Positions 55,684 through 64,000 are shown, counted from the first letter of the stretch. The stretch: DNA of 64,000 nucleotides from Arthrobacter sp. 35W (GCF_000482545.1 NZ_KI519454.1:2454954-2518953), one strand, 5' to 3'. The notes: generated from the letters alone by a model not told the origin. Made by a program: numbers and translations.

Positions 55684-56532
55684 CTAGCGCAGCGAAACGC
55701 CGATGCGGCCGGTGAGCTCGGCAAAGGCGCGCGCGGCCTCACCGAAGGCCTGGGGTCCGGAGAACCCGCCAAGCTCGTGCTGGGCGGCCAGGTGCGGCTC
55801 CAGCGAGGCGAAGCCGGTGTAGCCATCGTTGCGCAGGGCCGTCAGCGTCTCTTCCAGCTCGCCGTCGCCGCGGCCGGCAGGCACCACTTCGCCGCTGCCG
55901 GCAATGGCGTCCTTCACCTGGAGGTATTCCAGGTAGGGGCGCAGCTGTGCGTAGGCATCGGTGAACGGCTTCACGCCCACCTGCACGAAGTTGGCGTTGT
56001 CCCACGCGGCGCGCAGGGCCGGGGAGTTGACGGTTTCCATCAGGTCCAGGACACGCTCGGGGGTGTCGCCGTAGATGTCCTTTTCGTTTTCGTGCAGAAG
56101 CACGACGCCGGCACGCTCGGCCTCGGCCGCAAGCAGCGTCATGCGCTCCATCACCGCGTCACGGATCTCCTCGGGCGTCTGCCCGGCTGAGCGGAAGAAG
56201 GAGAAGATGCGGATGTACGTGGTGTCCAGCGCCTTGGCGACTTCAATGATGCGGCGGAGCCGGGCCACCTCGTCCGCCGCGGGCAGGGAAATGTCCACCT
56301 TGCCGATGGGGCTGGCCACCGCCGAAACCTTCAGGCCGGCGCCATCGAGGATGTCCTTCAGCTTGGCGGTCTGGACCTCGTCCAGATCCACCACATTGGT
56401 GCCCCAGGCGCTGCGGACCTCAATGTGGCTCGCGCCGAGGGCCAGCAGAACGGCCGCCTGGACCGCGGGATCGGGGTCAATCTCATCGCCGAATCCGGAC
56501 AGGGTCCAGGTGGCTGCTGCGGTCTGCGTCAT
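55684..56532 (-). CDS. Sugar phosphate isomerase/epimerase-type TIM barrel (2)
   Basis: A 282-residue xylose-isomerase-like TIM barrel: TLSGFGDEIDPDPAVQAAVL, GASHIEVRSAWGTNV, VVLLHENEKDIYGDTPERVL (metal Glu/His region), AWDNANFVQVG and YLQVKDA. ATG 56532 has GGAGG about six bases upstream; an ATG 22 codons earlier lacks one. First gene after the minus-strand promoter at 56588-56616. Paired with oxidoreductase (2), as TIM barrel (1) is with oxidoreductase (1). Confidence 0.86.
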   Translation of the reverse strand: MTQTAAATWTLSGFGDEIDPDPAVQAAVLLALGASHIEVRSAWGTNVVDLDEVQTAKLKDILDGAGLKVSAVASPIGKVDISLPAADEVARLRRIIEVAKALDTTYIRIFSFFRSAGQTPEEIRDAVMERMTLLAAEAERAGVVLLHENEKDIYGDTPERVLDLMETVNSPALRAAWDNANFVQVGVKPFTDAYAQLRPYLEYLQVKDAIAGSGEVVPAGRGDGELEETLTALRNDGYTGFASLEPHLAAQHELGGFSGPQAFGEAARAFAELTGRIGVSLR

Positions 56533-56587
56533 TGCGCTCCTCCAAATGTCGACAATCGTGACTCGCTTCACAATTGCATTGACCTCG

Positions 56588-56649
56588 ATCCTAGCCATTC
56601 AGCAACTCGTTGACAACCGATTGCCAAATCATGGCAAAGGCTCTATGGT
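56588..56649. promoter_or_regulatory. Divergent promoters sharing one LacI-type operator
   Basis: Operator TTGACAACCGATTGCCAA (56610-56627). Rightward (lacI 2): -35 TTGCCA 56621-56626, 17 bp, -10 TATGGT 56644-56649. Leftward (TIM barrel 2): -35 TTGTCA 56611-56616, 17 bp, -10 TAGGAT 56588-56593. Both -35 boxes lie inside the palindrome. An extra TGGCAA half-site follows on the right. Confidence 0.82.
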
Positions 56650-56728
56650 TGCCTTCTACACACTGTGTCCCCGCTCACATAATGCGGCCGGGGTCTCCTC
56701 TCATCCAGCGAAGAATGAGGCATCAGCC

Positions 56729-57766
56729 ATGAGCCTTCCCCTCGGCGCCTCAACGGACCGCCCCGCCACCATCCACGATGTGGCAGCCCTCAGCGGCGTC
56801 GCCGCCTCCACGGTCTCCCGCGCCCTTTCCACCCCCGAGCGGGTGAACATCCGCACCCGCGTGAAGATTGAAGCGGCAGCGGCGCAATTGCACTACATCC
56901 CCAATTCGCAGGCGAAGGCGCTCAGCTCCGGCCGGACGGGTGCTGTCGCCGTGCTGGTTGCGGACATCACCAACCCGTTCTATTTCGACATCATCCGCGG
57001 CACCCAGCTGCAGCTCAAGGCCGCCGGCTACACGCAGCTGCTGGTCGATACGGAGGAATCCGAGGACGTCGAGGCGGGAGCCCTGGAGCAGCTGCGGCGC
57101 ACCGCCGACGGCGTCATCCTCACCGCCTCGCGCCTGAGCGATGAGGATCTGCTGGCGGCCTCGGCCAAACTCCCCATCGTGACCATCAACCGCGAGGTGG
57201 ATGGCATCCCCTCCGTCATCCTTGACACCCCCACCGCCACCAACCAGGCACTGGACCACCTCATTTCCCTGGGGCACACCAAGATCGCCTACATCGCCGG
57301 GCCCGACGCCTCCATGTCCAGCCACCGCCGCTGGCAGGCCCTGGAACCGGCAGCACTGGAACGCAATGTGGAGGTCAGGAAGCTGGGCCCCTTTGCCCCG
57401 CGGACCCATTCCGGCGCCGCGGCGGCCGATGCCGCTGTGCACAGCGGCGCCACGGCAGCCATCGTCTTCAACGACCTGATCGCCATCGGCATGCTCCAGC
57501 GGCTGCGCGAACGCGGTGTGGCCGTCCCGGCGGACATGAGCATCGTGGGCTGCGACGACATCTTTGGCGCCGACTTCTGCAGCCCGCCCCTGACCACCGT
57601 GACGGCGCCCGTGGAGCAGGCCGGGCGCACCGCCGTGACCATGCTGCTGGGGCAGATCAGCCCGCAGTTCTCGGCCACCGCCCGCCGCCAGGCGGTGCTC
57701 CCGACCTTCCTCACCATCCGCGCCTCCACCGGTCCGGCGCCGCTGCCGCCCGCACAGCGGGTCTGA
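56729..57766 (+). CDS. LacI-family transcriptional regulator (2)
   Basis: A 345-residue LacI-type repressor. Helix-turn-helix PATIHDVAALSGVAASTVSRA near residues 12-32 (shown to 20: ATIHDVAALSGVAASTVSRA), hinge YIPNSQAKALSSGRTG, and a sugar-binding-type effector domain (VLVADITNPFYFDIIRG; VFNDLIAIGMLQRL; CDDIFGADFCSPPLTTV). Similar to the LacI protein at 45770 over its length. ATG 56729 has TGAGG nine bases upstream. Its own promoter carries the shared operator, so it is probably autoregulated, and it is the prime candidate for binding all sites in the locus. Confidence 0.92.
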   Translation: MSLPLGASTDRPATIHDVAALSGVAASTVSRALSTPERVNIRTRVKIEAAAAQLHYIPNSQAKALSSGRTGAVAVLVADITNPFYFDIIRGTQLQLKAAGYTQLLVDTEESEDVEAGALEQLRRTADGVILTASRLSDEDLLAASAKLPIVTINREVDGIPSVILDTPTATNQALDHLISLGHTKIAYIAGPDASMSSHRRWQALEPAALERNVEVRKLGPFAPRTHSGAAAADAAVHSGATAAIVFNDLIAIGMLQRLRERGVAVPADMSIVGCDDIFGADFCSPPLTTVTAPVEQAGRTAVTMLLGQISPQFSATARRQAVLPTFLTIRASTGPAPLPPAQRV

Positions 57767-58025
57767 GCCCGGCGGAAGGGGCCGAAATCCGGGCCCAGCC
57801 GGCACTTTGTGGGCTGTGATCCCAGATTCTGCGTGACATATCCCTCAGATTGGCAACCAGCTTCAAATGGTTACTAGACTGGAATGAGGGCTGGGTCTAA
57901 AACCCGGACCAGAATCGGCTGAAGCTGACGGACCACACTGCCTCAGGTATCCACCACGGAATATCTTTGCGTCCCGAAGCGCCGGCCAGCGGGCAACTAG
58001 AACTCATGGAAGAGGCGTATTTCAC

Positions 58026-61000
58026 GTGCCAGAGCAATCCATCCACCGTCTACCCGAGGAATTTGGCGGAAACGAGTGGCTCGTCGACGAGCTGTACGAG
58101 CGGTACCAGGCGGACAAGAATTCGGTGGACACAAAGTGGTGGCCCCTCTTCGAGTCTTTCGACGCTGACGGCAACGCTGCCGTCAACGGCCGCCACACCG
58201 CCGCCGACCCCAATCCCGCGACGCGCCAAATCCCCATTGTTCCGGCACCTGCCGCTGCCGCCCCCGCGGCTGCTCCGGCAGCACCTGCTGCGGCACCCGC
58301 CGCCGCGGCTCCGGCTCCGGCCGCTGCACCTGCAGCACCGGCCCCGGCCGCACCTGCCCCCGTCCGTCCGCCGGCCCCGGCCAAGGACGCTGCACGCACC
58401 GGCGCCACGCCCATCCCGGCACAGCTGCCCAAGTCCGCCAAGGACACCTCCACCCCCGAGGCCGATGTCACCACCGTGCTGCGCGGCCCGGCCAAGGCCA
58501 TCGCCGTCAACATGGTCACCAGTCTCGAGGTCCCCACGGCCACGAGCGTGCGCGCCATCCCGGCGAAGCTGCTCATCGACAACCGTGTGGTCATCAACTC
58601 CAATCTGGCCCGTGCCCGCGGCGGCAAGGTCTCCTTCACGCACCTGATCGGCTTCGCCGTCATCAAGGCGCTGGGCCAGTTCCCCTCCATGAACGTCTTC
58701 TACGACGAGATCGACGGCAAGCCCGTAGCCGTCCAGCCGGCGCACGTGAACTTCGGCATTGCCATCGACATGCCCAAGCCGGACGGCACCCGTCTGCTCA
58801 TGGTGCCGAACATCAAGAAGGCCGAGACGCTGAACTTCTCGGAGTTCTGGCACACCTACGAAGACCTGATCAAGCGCGCCCGCGCCGGCAAGCTGACGGC
58901 GGACGACCACTCGGGCACCACCGTGTCGCTGACCAACCCCGGCGGCATCGGCACCGTGCACTCGGTGCCGCGTCTGTCCAAGGGCCAGGCGGCCATCATC
59001 GGCGTCGGCGCACTGGACTACCCGGCCGAGTTCCAGGGCTCGTCCGAGAAGATCATTGCCCAGAATGCCATCTCCAAGATCCTCACCCTGACCTCCACCT
59101 ATGACCACCGGGTCATCCAGGGTGCCGGTTCCGGCGAGTTCCTCAAGGTTGTCCACCAGCTCCTGCTGGGCGCCCAGGGCTTCTACGACGAGATCTTCGA
59201 ATCCCTGCGCATCCCCTACGAGCCCGTGCGGTGGAGCCCGGACCTGCAGGTGGACCCGGCGGATGAGATCAACAAGGTTGCCCGCATCCAGCAGCTGATC
59301 CACTCCTACCGCGTCCGCGGCCACCTGATGGCCGACACCGACCCGCTGGAATACGTCCAGCGCAAGCACCCCGACCTGGACGTGCTGACCTACGGTCTGA
59401 CCCTGTGGGATCTGGACCGCGAGTGGCCCACGGGCGGCTTCGGCGGCAAGCCGATGCTGAAGTTCCGCGACATCCTCGGCGTCCTGCGCGATGCCTACTG
59501 CCGCACCACCGGCATCGAGTACATGCACATCCAGGACCCCGAGCAGCGCCAGTGGTTCCAGGATGAGCTGGAGCACCCGTACTCCAAGCCCAGCCGCGAA
59601 GAGCAGCTGCGCGTCGTCTCCAAGCTCAACGCTGCCGAGGCCTTCGAGACCTTCCTGCAGACCAAGTTTGTCGGCCAGAAGCGCTTCTCCCTGGAGGGTG
59701 GCGAATCCCTGATTCCGCTGCTGGACTCCATCATTTCCGACGCCGCCGACGACGGTCTGGACGAGGTTGCGATCGGCATGGCCCACCGCGGCCGCCTGAA
59801 CGTGCTCACCAACATCGCCGGCAAGACCTACGCACAGGTCTTCCGCGAATTCGAGGGCACGCAGGATCCCCGCAGCGTCCAAGGCTCCGGCGACGTGAAG
59901 TACCACCTGGGCACCGAGGGCACCTTCACCTCGGACAACGGCAACGAGACCAAGGTCTACCTCGCCGCCAACCCGTCCCACCTTGAGGCCGTCGACGCCG
60001 TGCTTGAAGGCATCGTCCGCGCCAAGCAGGACCGCCTGAACCAGGGCGAGAAGTTCCCTGTGCTGCCCATCATGATCCACGGTGACGCAGCGTTTGCCGG
60101 CCAGGGTGTTGTTGCCGAGACGCTCAACCTCTCGCAGCTGCGCGGCTACCGCACCGGTGGAACCATCCACATCGTCGTCAACAACCAGGTTGGCTTCACC
60201 ACGGCGCCGTCGTCCTCGCGTTCCTCCGTGTACTCCACGGACGTCGCGAAGATGATCCAGGCACCGGTGTTTCACGTGAACGGTGACGACCCCGAGGCAG
60301 TGGTCCGCGTGGCCCAGCTGGCCTACCAGTTCCAGCAGCGCTTCCGCAAGGACGTTGTCATCGACATGGTCTGCTACCGCCGCCGTGGCCACAACGAGGG
60401 TGACGATCCCTCGATGACCCAGCCGCTGATGTACAACCTGATCGAGGCCAAGCGTTCCGTGCGCCGCCTCTACACCGAGGCCCTCATCGGCCGCGGTGAC
60501 ATCACCGAGGACGAGGCCACGCAGCTGCTGCGCGACTACCAGGAGCGCCTGGAGCGCGTGTTCGCGGAGACCCACGCGGCACAGACCTCGCCGATCCCGA
60601 TCATCACCTCCGATGCCCAGGCGGTGTCCGATCTGGAGCGCCCGATCGCACAGCAGGCCGATGCCGGCACCAATACGCCCAAGACGACGGCCATCACGCC
60701 TGCCACCTTGGCGAAGATCGGTGCGGCCCACCTGGCCGTTCCCGAGGGCTTCACGATCCACCAGAAGCTCAAGCCGCTGCTGGAAAAGCGCGAGGCCATG
60801 TCCCGCGAGGGCGGCATCGACTGGGGCTTCGGCGAGATTGCTGCCTTTGGTTCGCTGCTGATGGAAGGTGTGCCGGTGCGTCTGGCCGGACAGGATTCCC
60901 GCCGCGGAACCTTCGTCCAGCGCCACGCCACGTTCCACGACCGCCTCAACGGCAACGAGTGGACGCCACTGACCGAGCTCAGCGGCGACCAGGCCAAGCT

Positions 61001-61838
61001 GTGGATCTACGATTCCCTGCTGAGCGAATACGCAGCCATGGGCTTCGAATACGGCTACTCCGTGGAGCGTCCGGATGCCCTGGTGCTTTGGGAGGCCCAG
61101 TTCGGCGACTTCGTCAACGGCGCCCAGACGGTCATGGATGAGTTCATCTCCTCCGCCGAGCAGAAGTGGGGCCAGCGTTCCTCGCTCGTGCTCATGCTGC
61201 CGCACGGCTACGAGGGCCAGGGCCCGGACCACTCCTCTGCACGCATCGAGCGCTTCATGCAGATGTGCGCCGAGGAGAACATGGTGGTCGCCAACCCGAC
61301 CACGCCGGCGTCGCACTTCCACCTGCTGCGCCGCCAGGCCTACTCCAAGCCGCGCAAGCCGCTGATCATCTTCACGCCTAAGCAGCTGCTGCGCCTGAAG
61401 GCCGCCGCCTCCGACGTTGCGGACTTCACCACCGGCAGCTTCCGCCCGGTCATCGGTGAGCACGCCGCCCAGGATGCCAACGCCGTCACCCGCGTGGTGC
61501 TGGTCTCCGGCCGGTTGTACTACGACCTGCTGGCCGCCCGCGACAAGGCCGGCGACACCGCCACCGCCATTGTCCGCGTGGAGCAGCTCTACCCGCTGCC
61601 GCTTGAGGAGATCAAGGCCGAACTGGCCAAGTACCCGAACGCGGATGTTGTCTGGGCCCAGGACGAGCCCGCCAACCAGGGTCCGTGGCCGTACATGGGC
61701 CTGAACCTGGCTCCGGAGCTGGACAGGAAGCTGAACCGGGTCTCCCGCCCGGCGTCGGCCTCCACCGCCACGGGCTCGGCCAAGCGCCACGCCGTCGAGC
61801 AGACCCTGCTGATCAAGCAGACGTTCGAGCGCAACTAG
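58026..61838 (+). CDS. kgd: Multifunctional 2-oxoglutarate decarboxylase/dehydrogenase (E1o with fused E2 catalytic domain)
   Basis: TCA-cycle enzyme of 1270 residues typical of actinobacteria. Residues 1-45 are the E1 N-terminal segment ([20 protein letters not shown]). An Ala/Pro linker spans about 70-120. Then comes an E2 acyltransferase domain with [15 protein letters not shown] (its DHR catalytic region), lacking a lipoyl domain. The E1 part has [26 protein letters not shown] (TPP/Mg site) and the C-terminal transketolase-like half with [21 protein letters not shown] 58026 gives the conserved MPEQ start. The 259-bp upstream gap has a possible TTGGCA/TACTAG promoter near 57.85 kb and no other gene. 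Confidence 0.97.
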   Translation: MPEQSIHRLPEEFGGNEWLVDELYERYQADKNSVDTKWWPLFESFDADGNAAVNGRHTAADPNPATRQIPIVPAPAAAAPAAAPAAPAAAPAAAAPAPAAAPAAPAPAAPAPVRPPAPAKDAARTGATPIPAQLPKSAKDTSTPEADVTTVLRGPAKAIAVNMVTSLEVPTATSVRAIPAKLLIDNRVVINSNLARARGGKVSFTHLIGFAVIKALGQFPSMNVFYDEIDGKPVAVQPAHVNFGIAIDMPKPDGTRLLMVPNIKKAETLNFSEFWHTYEDLIKRARAGKLTADDHSGTTVSLTNPGGIGTVHSVPRLSKGQAAIIGVGALDYPAEFQGSSEKIIAQNAISKILTLTSTYDHRVIQGAGSGEFLKVVHQLLLGAQGFYDEIFESLRIPYEPVRWSPDLQVDPADEINKVARIQQLIHSYRVRGHLMADTDPLEYVQRKHPDLDVLTYGLTLWDLDREWPTGGFGGKPMLKFRDILGVLRDAYCRTTGIEYMHIQDPEQRQWFQDELEHPYSKPSREEQLRVVSKLNAAEAFETFLQTKFVGQKRFSLEGGESLIPLLDSIISDAADDGLDEVAIGMAHRGRLNVLTNIAGKTYAQVFREFEGTQDPRSVQGSGDVKYHLGTEGTFTSDNGNETKVYLAANPSHLEAVDAVLEGIVRAKQDRLNQGEKFPVLPIMIHGDAAFAGQGVVAETLNLSQLRGYRTGGTIHIVVNNQVGFTTAPSSSRSSVYSTDVAKMIQAPVFHVNGDDPEAVVRVAQLAYQFQQRFRKDVVIDMVCYRRRGHNEGDDPSMTQPLMYNLIEAKRSVRRLYTEALIGRGDITEDEATQLLRDYQERLERVFAETHAAQTSPIPIITSDAQAVSDLERPIAQQADAGTNTPKTTAITPATLAKIGAAHLAVPEGFTIHQKLKPLLEKREAMSREGGIDWGFGEIAAFGSLLMEGVPVRLAGQDSRRGTFVQRHATFHDRLNGNEWTPLTELSGDQAKLWIYDSLLSEYAAMGFEYGYSVERPDALVLWEAQFGDFVNGAQTVMDEFISSAEQKWGQRSSLVLMLPHGYEGQGPDHSSARIERFMQMCAEENMVVANPTTPASHFHLLRRQAYSKPRKPLIIFTPKQLLRLKAAASDVADFTTGSFRPVIGEHAAQDANAVTRVVLVSGRLYYDLLAARDKAGDTATAIVRVEQLYPLPLEEIKAELAKYPNADVVWAQDEPANQGPWPYMGLNLAPELDRKLNRVSRPASASTATGSAKRHAVEQTLLIKQTFERN

Positions 61839-61851
61839 CACCCCCATCAAG

Positions 61852-61884
61852 GATGCCCAGTCTGGAAACAGGCTGGGCATCTTT
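61852..61884 (+). terminator. Intrinsic terminator of kgd
   Basis: GATGCCCAG...CTGGGCATC stem continued by CTG/CAG around GAAA, followed by TTTGT. Thirteen bases after the kgd stop. Confidence 0.88.
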
Positions 61885-61973
61885 GTCTTCGGGCTACGTT
61901 TTGCAGCGTTGTGCCCCGCCGCTGTGAAAGACTCAGGGGGCAATACTTTGGCTACGACGTTGAAAGGGTGATT

Positions 61974-62573
61974 GTGGAGCAGCGCAAAGTCCGCATTGCT
62001 GCGGTGGGGGACGAGCTGGTGGCCGGTGTGGGGGATCCCCGCGCACTAGGCTGGCTGGGGCGCGCCCTGGCCCGGACGCCGCAGGAGAACATCTCCGTGG
62101 AGGCGTACACACTGGCCAACCCGCAGGAAGGCACCGAGGCGCTGGCCGCACGGTGGCTGCAGGAGGCTGGGCGCCGCTTTGACGATTTCCATGAGAACCG
62201 CCTCGTCATCGGACTGTCCGGACGGGACATCGCCTTCGGCCTGTCCACGGCCCGCAGCCGGTTGAATCTGGCCAACATCCTCGACGGCGCCACGCAGCTG
62301 AACATTCCGGTGTTTGTTGTCGGCCCGCCGCCCAGCCTTGATCCAGCGTTGAACCGGAAGCTGGCCGAGCTGAACACGGCCTTCGCCGACGTCACCACCC
62401 GGCGCAAGCACCACTATGTTGACACCTTCTCGCCGCTGCAGAACCACGAGCAGTGGCGCACGGACCTGGCCACCAACTCCGGCTCCCCTGGACAGGCCGG
62501 CTACGGCCTCATGGCCTGGCTTGTCCTGCACCGCGGCTGGTACCAGTGGCTCAACATCCCCGAGGCCGTCTAA
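61974..62573 (+). CDS. SGNH/GDSL-like protein with altered catalytic residues
   Basis: A 199-residue protein with an SGNH-hydrolase layout. Block I reads VGDELVAGVGDPRALGW, with Glu where GDS has the nucleophile Ser. The later block has LSGRDIAFG instead of GxND, and the C-terminal DxxH is not evident (DLATNSGSPGQAGYGLMAWL). Hence it is either a degenerate esterase or a non-hydrolytic relative. GTG 61974 is preferred because AAAGG lies six bases upstream; GTG 61968 is too close to it. No signal peptide. Alone, ending just before a large palindrome. Confidence 0.75.
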   Translation: MEQRKVRIAAVGDELVAGVGDPRALGWLGRALARTPQENISVEAYTLANPQEGTEALAARWLQEAGRRFDDFHENRLVIGLSGRDIAFGLSTARSRLNLANILDGATQLNIPVFVVGPPPSLDPALNRKLAELNTAFADVTTRRKHHYVDTFSPLQNHEQWRTDLATNSGSPGQAGYGLMAWLVLHRGWYQWLNIPEAV

Positions 62574-62593
62574 CCACTCCTCCTCCCCTCCGC

Positions 62594-62650
62594 CGAACAA
62601 GCACGTGGGGATAGTGTTTCGCGCAAACACTATCCCCACGTGCTTGTTCG
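62594..62650. repeat. Large perfect palindrome A
   Basis: 26-bp perfect arms (62594-62619 and 62625-62650) with loop CGCGC; core AACAAGCACGTGGGGA. The stop codon of the leftward gene at 62630 lies in its right arm. It is closely related to palindrome B at 63661-63721 on the other side of that gene. Confidence 0.9.
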
Positions 62651-63595
62651 CGTTGGGCCAGGGGACCAGCCGCGGCTGAGCAGTGCCGTACGGACCTTGC
62701 GAACGACGGCGGTGCGCCCGCCGGTGAGGTCCTCCCACCCAACCCGGACCTCCAGCCAGCCGGCCGCCTCCGTGCTGTCGGCCCTCCGCATGTCGCTGCG
62801 GTGCTGGTCGCTGCCGCCGTGGTGCTCCCCGTCGTACTGCAGGCTGATGCGCCATTGCGGATAGGCCGCGTCCGGCCACACCACTGGCTTTCCCAGAGGC
62901 GAACGCAGGATGACGTTCAGTTCCGGCTCCGGCAGGCCGGCATCCACCAGTGCGAGCCGCAGAAAGGTCTCCGGAGCGGAATCCGCGCCCACCCGGACCC
63001 GTTCCACTGCCTCCCGGGCCATCCGCACGCCACGCATTCCGGCGTGCGCCGCGACCATCCGGCGCAGATCGTCAATGCTGCACAGCGCCTCGCGCGGCTG
63101 GGGGAAGTCCGGCCCATGGGCGCACACCACGCTGTCGCCGGCCGCCACCAGTTCCTCCAGCCGCCCGAAGCCGGCCAGCCGGGCCAGGTCCAGCCAGGTG
63201 CGCGCGGGCGAGGTGGTGCGGACGCCGTCGACCTCCACCACTTCCCCGGGCAGCAGCGTCAGCTGGTGGCCCACCACATTGGCCCGCCGCGGCTTCGCCC
63301 GCCCGCGGGGCCGGGCTATGTGAACACGCCAGTCGCCGGCGTGGACCGCCGGCAGCGGCATCCCCCACACGTGGGCCGCGGCAATGTGCGTCAGCACACT
63401 GGACTCGTCAATCTCCGTGTAGGCCCGCAGCGCGGCCGGTCCAGCGGCGTCGGCGTCGCGCGGAATCCGAATCCCCCGCGACACGGTGATCAAATCGCTG
63501 GCCTTCGTCCGGCTCCGGGCCACACCGGCGTCGTCGGCGGAGGAGAGGGCGAAGGATCTGCCGGCCAATTCCGGCGGAAGGTCTTTGCGTCGCAT
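62630..63595 (-). CDS. DUF559/endonuclease-like domain protein with N-terminal winged-helix region
   Basis: A 321-residue protein. The N-terminal ~45 residues (ending KASDLITVSRGIRIPRD) look like the winged-helix start of AbiEi-type proteins. The C-terminal ~100 residues (WPDAAYPQWRISLQYDGEHH; later EAAGWLEVRVGWEDL) match the DUF559/VSR-like PD-(D/E)xK fold, with Gln where the central Glu usually stands, so nuclease activity is uncertain. Common as a hypothetical in Arthrobacter relatives. Bracketed by two related palindromes, one supplying its stop codon (TAG at 62630-62632). Confidence 0.75.
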   Translation of the reverse strand: MRRKDLPPELAGRSFALSSADDAGVARSRTKASDLITVSRGIRIPRDADAAGPAALRAYTEIDESSVLTHIAAAHVWGMPLPAVHAGDWRVHIARPRGRAKPRRANVVGHQLTLLPGEVVEVDGVRTTSPARTWLDLARLAGFGRLEELVAAGDSVVCAHGPDFPQPREALCSIDDLRRMVAAHAGMRGVRMAREAVERVRVGADSAPETFLRLALVDAGLPEPELNVILRSPLGKPVVWPDAAYPQWRISLQYDGEHHGGSDQHRSDMRRADSTEAAGWLEVRVGWEDLTGGRTAVVRKVRTALLSRGWSPGPTRTSTWG

Positions 63596-63660
63596 AGTCG
63601 ATTTTCACGCTGCCACGGACCCTCCAACGGGTTATCCACAACCCCACCTTCACTCCACCC

Positions 63661-63721
63661 CGCGAACAAGCACTTGGGGACAGTGTTGGGCCGTGGAACT
63701 GTCCCCAAGTGTTTGTTCGCG
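63661..63721. repeat. Large palindrome B, related to A
   Basis: About 24-bp arms with one G-T mismatch around an ~10-base loop; core AACAAGCACTTGGGGACAGT. It shares the AACAAGCAC-TGGGGA-AGTGTT pattern with palindrome A (62594-62650). It lies 66 bp upstream of the nuclease-like gene. Confidence 0.9.
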
Positions 63722-63744
63722 GAGGGGATTGCGGTGGACACAAA

Positions 63745-63780
63745 CGCGATATATCGTGTAATCGTCAACGCGATATATCG
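63745..63780. promoter_or_regulatory. Two direct copies of the palindrome CGATATATCG
   Basis: CGCGATATATCG occurs at 63745-63756 and 63769-63780, 24 bp apart, just upstream of the DUF4097-like gene. Palindromes of this ATAT type often serve PadR-family repressors, and a padR gene frequently adjoins DUF4097 genes; none is visible before the window ends. Confidence 0.65.
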
Positions 63781-63802
63781 CAACTTTGGAGGAATCACAG
63801 CC

Positions 63803-64000
63803 ATGGACAACTGGACCATCACCGAACCGCAGACCCTGCAGATCGATGGCGTGAGGGAATTGCGCACCGTCATTGTGCGCGGCCGGGTGGACGTCATCAC
63901 CCATGACGGGCCCGGCACCACCGTGGAGGTCAGCGAGGTCTCCGCCGCGCCGCTGAACGTCAGCCTGGTCGACGGCACCCTCAAAATTGAACATCTCGAC
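63803..64000 (+). CDS. DUF4097-like protein, N-terminal part only
   Basis: The first 66 codons read MDNWTITEPQTLQIDGVREL, then VIVRGRVDVITHDGPGTTVEV and LNVSLVDGTLKIEHLD. The alternating beta pattern is that of the DUF4097 right-handed beta-helix/adhesin-like family. GGAGGA lies about nine bases before the ATG. Cut by the window end. Two palindromic operators directly upstream imply regulated expression. Confidence 0.7.
   Translation, partial: MDNWTITEPQTLQIDGVRELRTVIVRGRVDVITHDGPGTTVEVSEVSAAPLNVSLVDGTLKIEHLD

Noticed and set aside
58240-58390. GC-rich repetitive DNA, possible satellite or recombination site
   Set aside because: It encodes the in-frame Ala/Pro linker of Kgd, a known feature of the enzyme.
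58050-61943. Long open frame antisense to kgd (about 1300 codons)
   Set aside because: Val/Gly/Ala-rich shadow of strongly biased codons; sense strand is Kgd over its full length.
1-64000. CRISPR arrays, insertion sequences, integrase or phage genes, rRNA
   Set aside because: No regularly spaced direct repeats, transposase or integrase motifs, or rRNA-like stretches seen; the only repeat family is the palindrome pair at 62.6 and 63.7 kb.

Overview
The window comes from a high-GC Gram-positive actinobacterium, most likely of the Micrococcaceae and Arthrobacter-like. The reasons are the argS-lysA-hom-thrC-thrB order, a fused 2-oxoglutarate decarboxylase/dehydrogenase (Kgd type), a very long HrpA helicase, frequent GTG/TTG starts, GTGA/ATGA stop-start overlaps, and many genes whose start codon lies 6-7 bases after a -10-like hexamer (leaderless starts). 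This placement rests on gene content, not on a database search.

Layout. 1-6.4 kb: arginyl-tRNA synthetase followed by the lysine/threonine operon, all leftward, with thrB cut by the window edge. 6.4-9.9 kb: a TetR-ABC ATPase-ABC permease operon with an operator over its own promoter, and an MFS exporter. 10 kb: tRNA-Arg(CCG) with a terminator. 10.3-21.9 kb: a TasA/camelysin-like secreted protein, a DinB protein with a small upstream ORF divergent from a WYL regulator, HrpA, a HIT protein, an alcohol dehydrogenase with a sulfurtransferase, a PLP-dependent cysteine-synthase-like enzyme, an MBL-fold protein, a Zur-like regulator and a small monooxygenase. 22-26 kb: an AT-richer island of unknown small proteins, an LRR protein and an apparently frameshifted gene. 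26-37.4 kb: an ABM-like protein, a lipase-maturation-factor-like membrane protein, a zinc ABC transporter behind a Zur box, ilvD, an MmyB-type regulator, two CNNM/CBS proteins, and a SoxR-flavin reductase pair.

37.5-57.8 kb is the most interesting part: a large uronate/glycoside catabolic locus. It encodes glucuronate isomerase (uxaC), a fructuronate-reductase-type mannitol dehydrogenase (uxuB), mannonate dehydratase (manD), a gluconokinase fused to a GH3 glycosidase, a GPH symporter, a peptide-type ABC importer (with one permease fused to one ATPase), two Gfo/Idh/MocA oxidoreductases, two sugar isomerase/epimerase-type TIM barrels and two LacI regulators. Five promoters in it carry the same LacI-type palindrome over the -35 box with an exact 17-bp spacer to the -10, so the locus looks like one regulon. 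I infer import of a glucuronate-containing glycoside or oligosaccharide, possible opening by an oxidise-isomerise (3-keto type) route, and conversion of glucuronate to 2-keto-3-deoxygluconate. KDG kinase and aldolase are not in the window.

58-64 kb: kgd, a degenerate SGNH-like protein, a DUF559-type nuclease-like gene bracketed by two related ~60-bp palindromes, and the start of a DUF4097-like gene behind two copies of a CGATATATCG palindrome.
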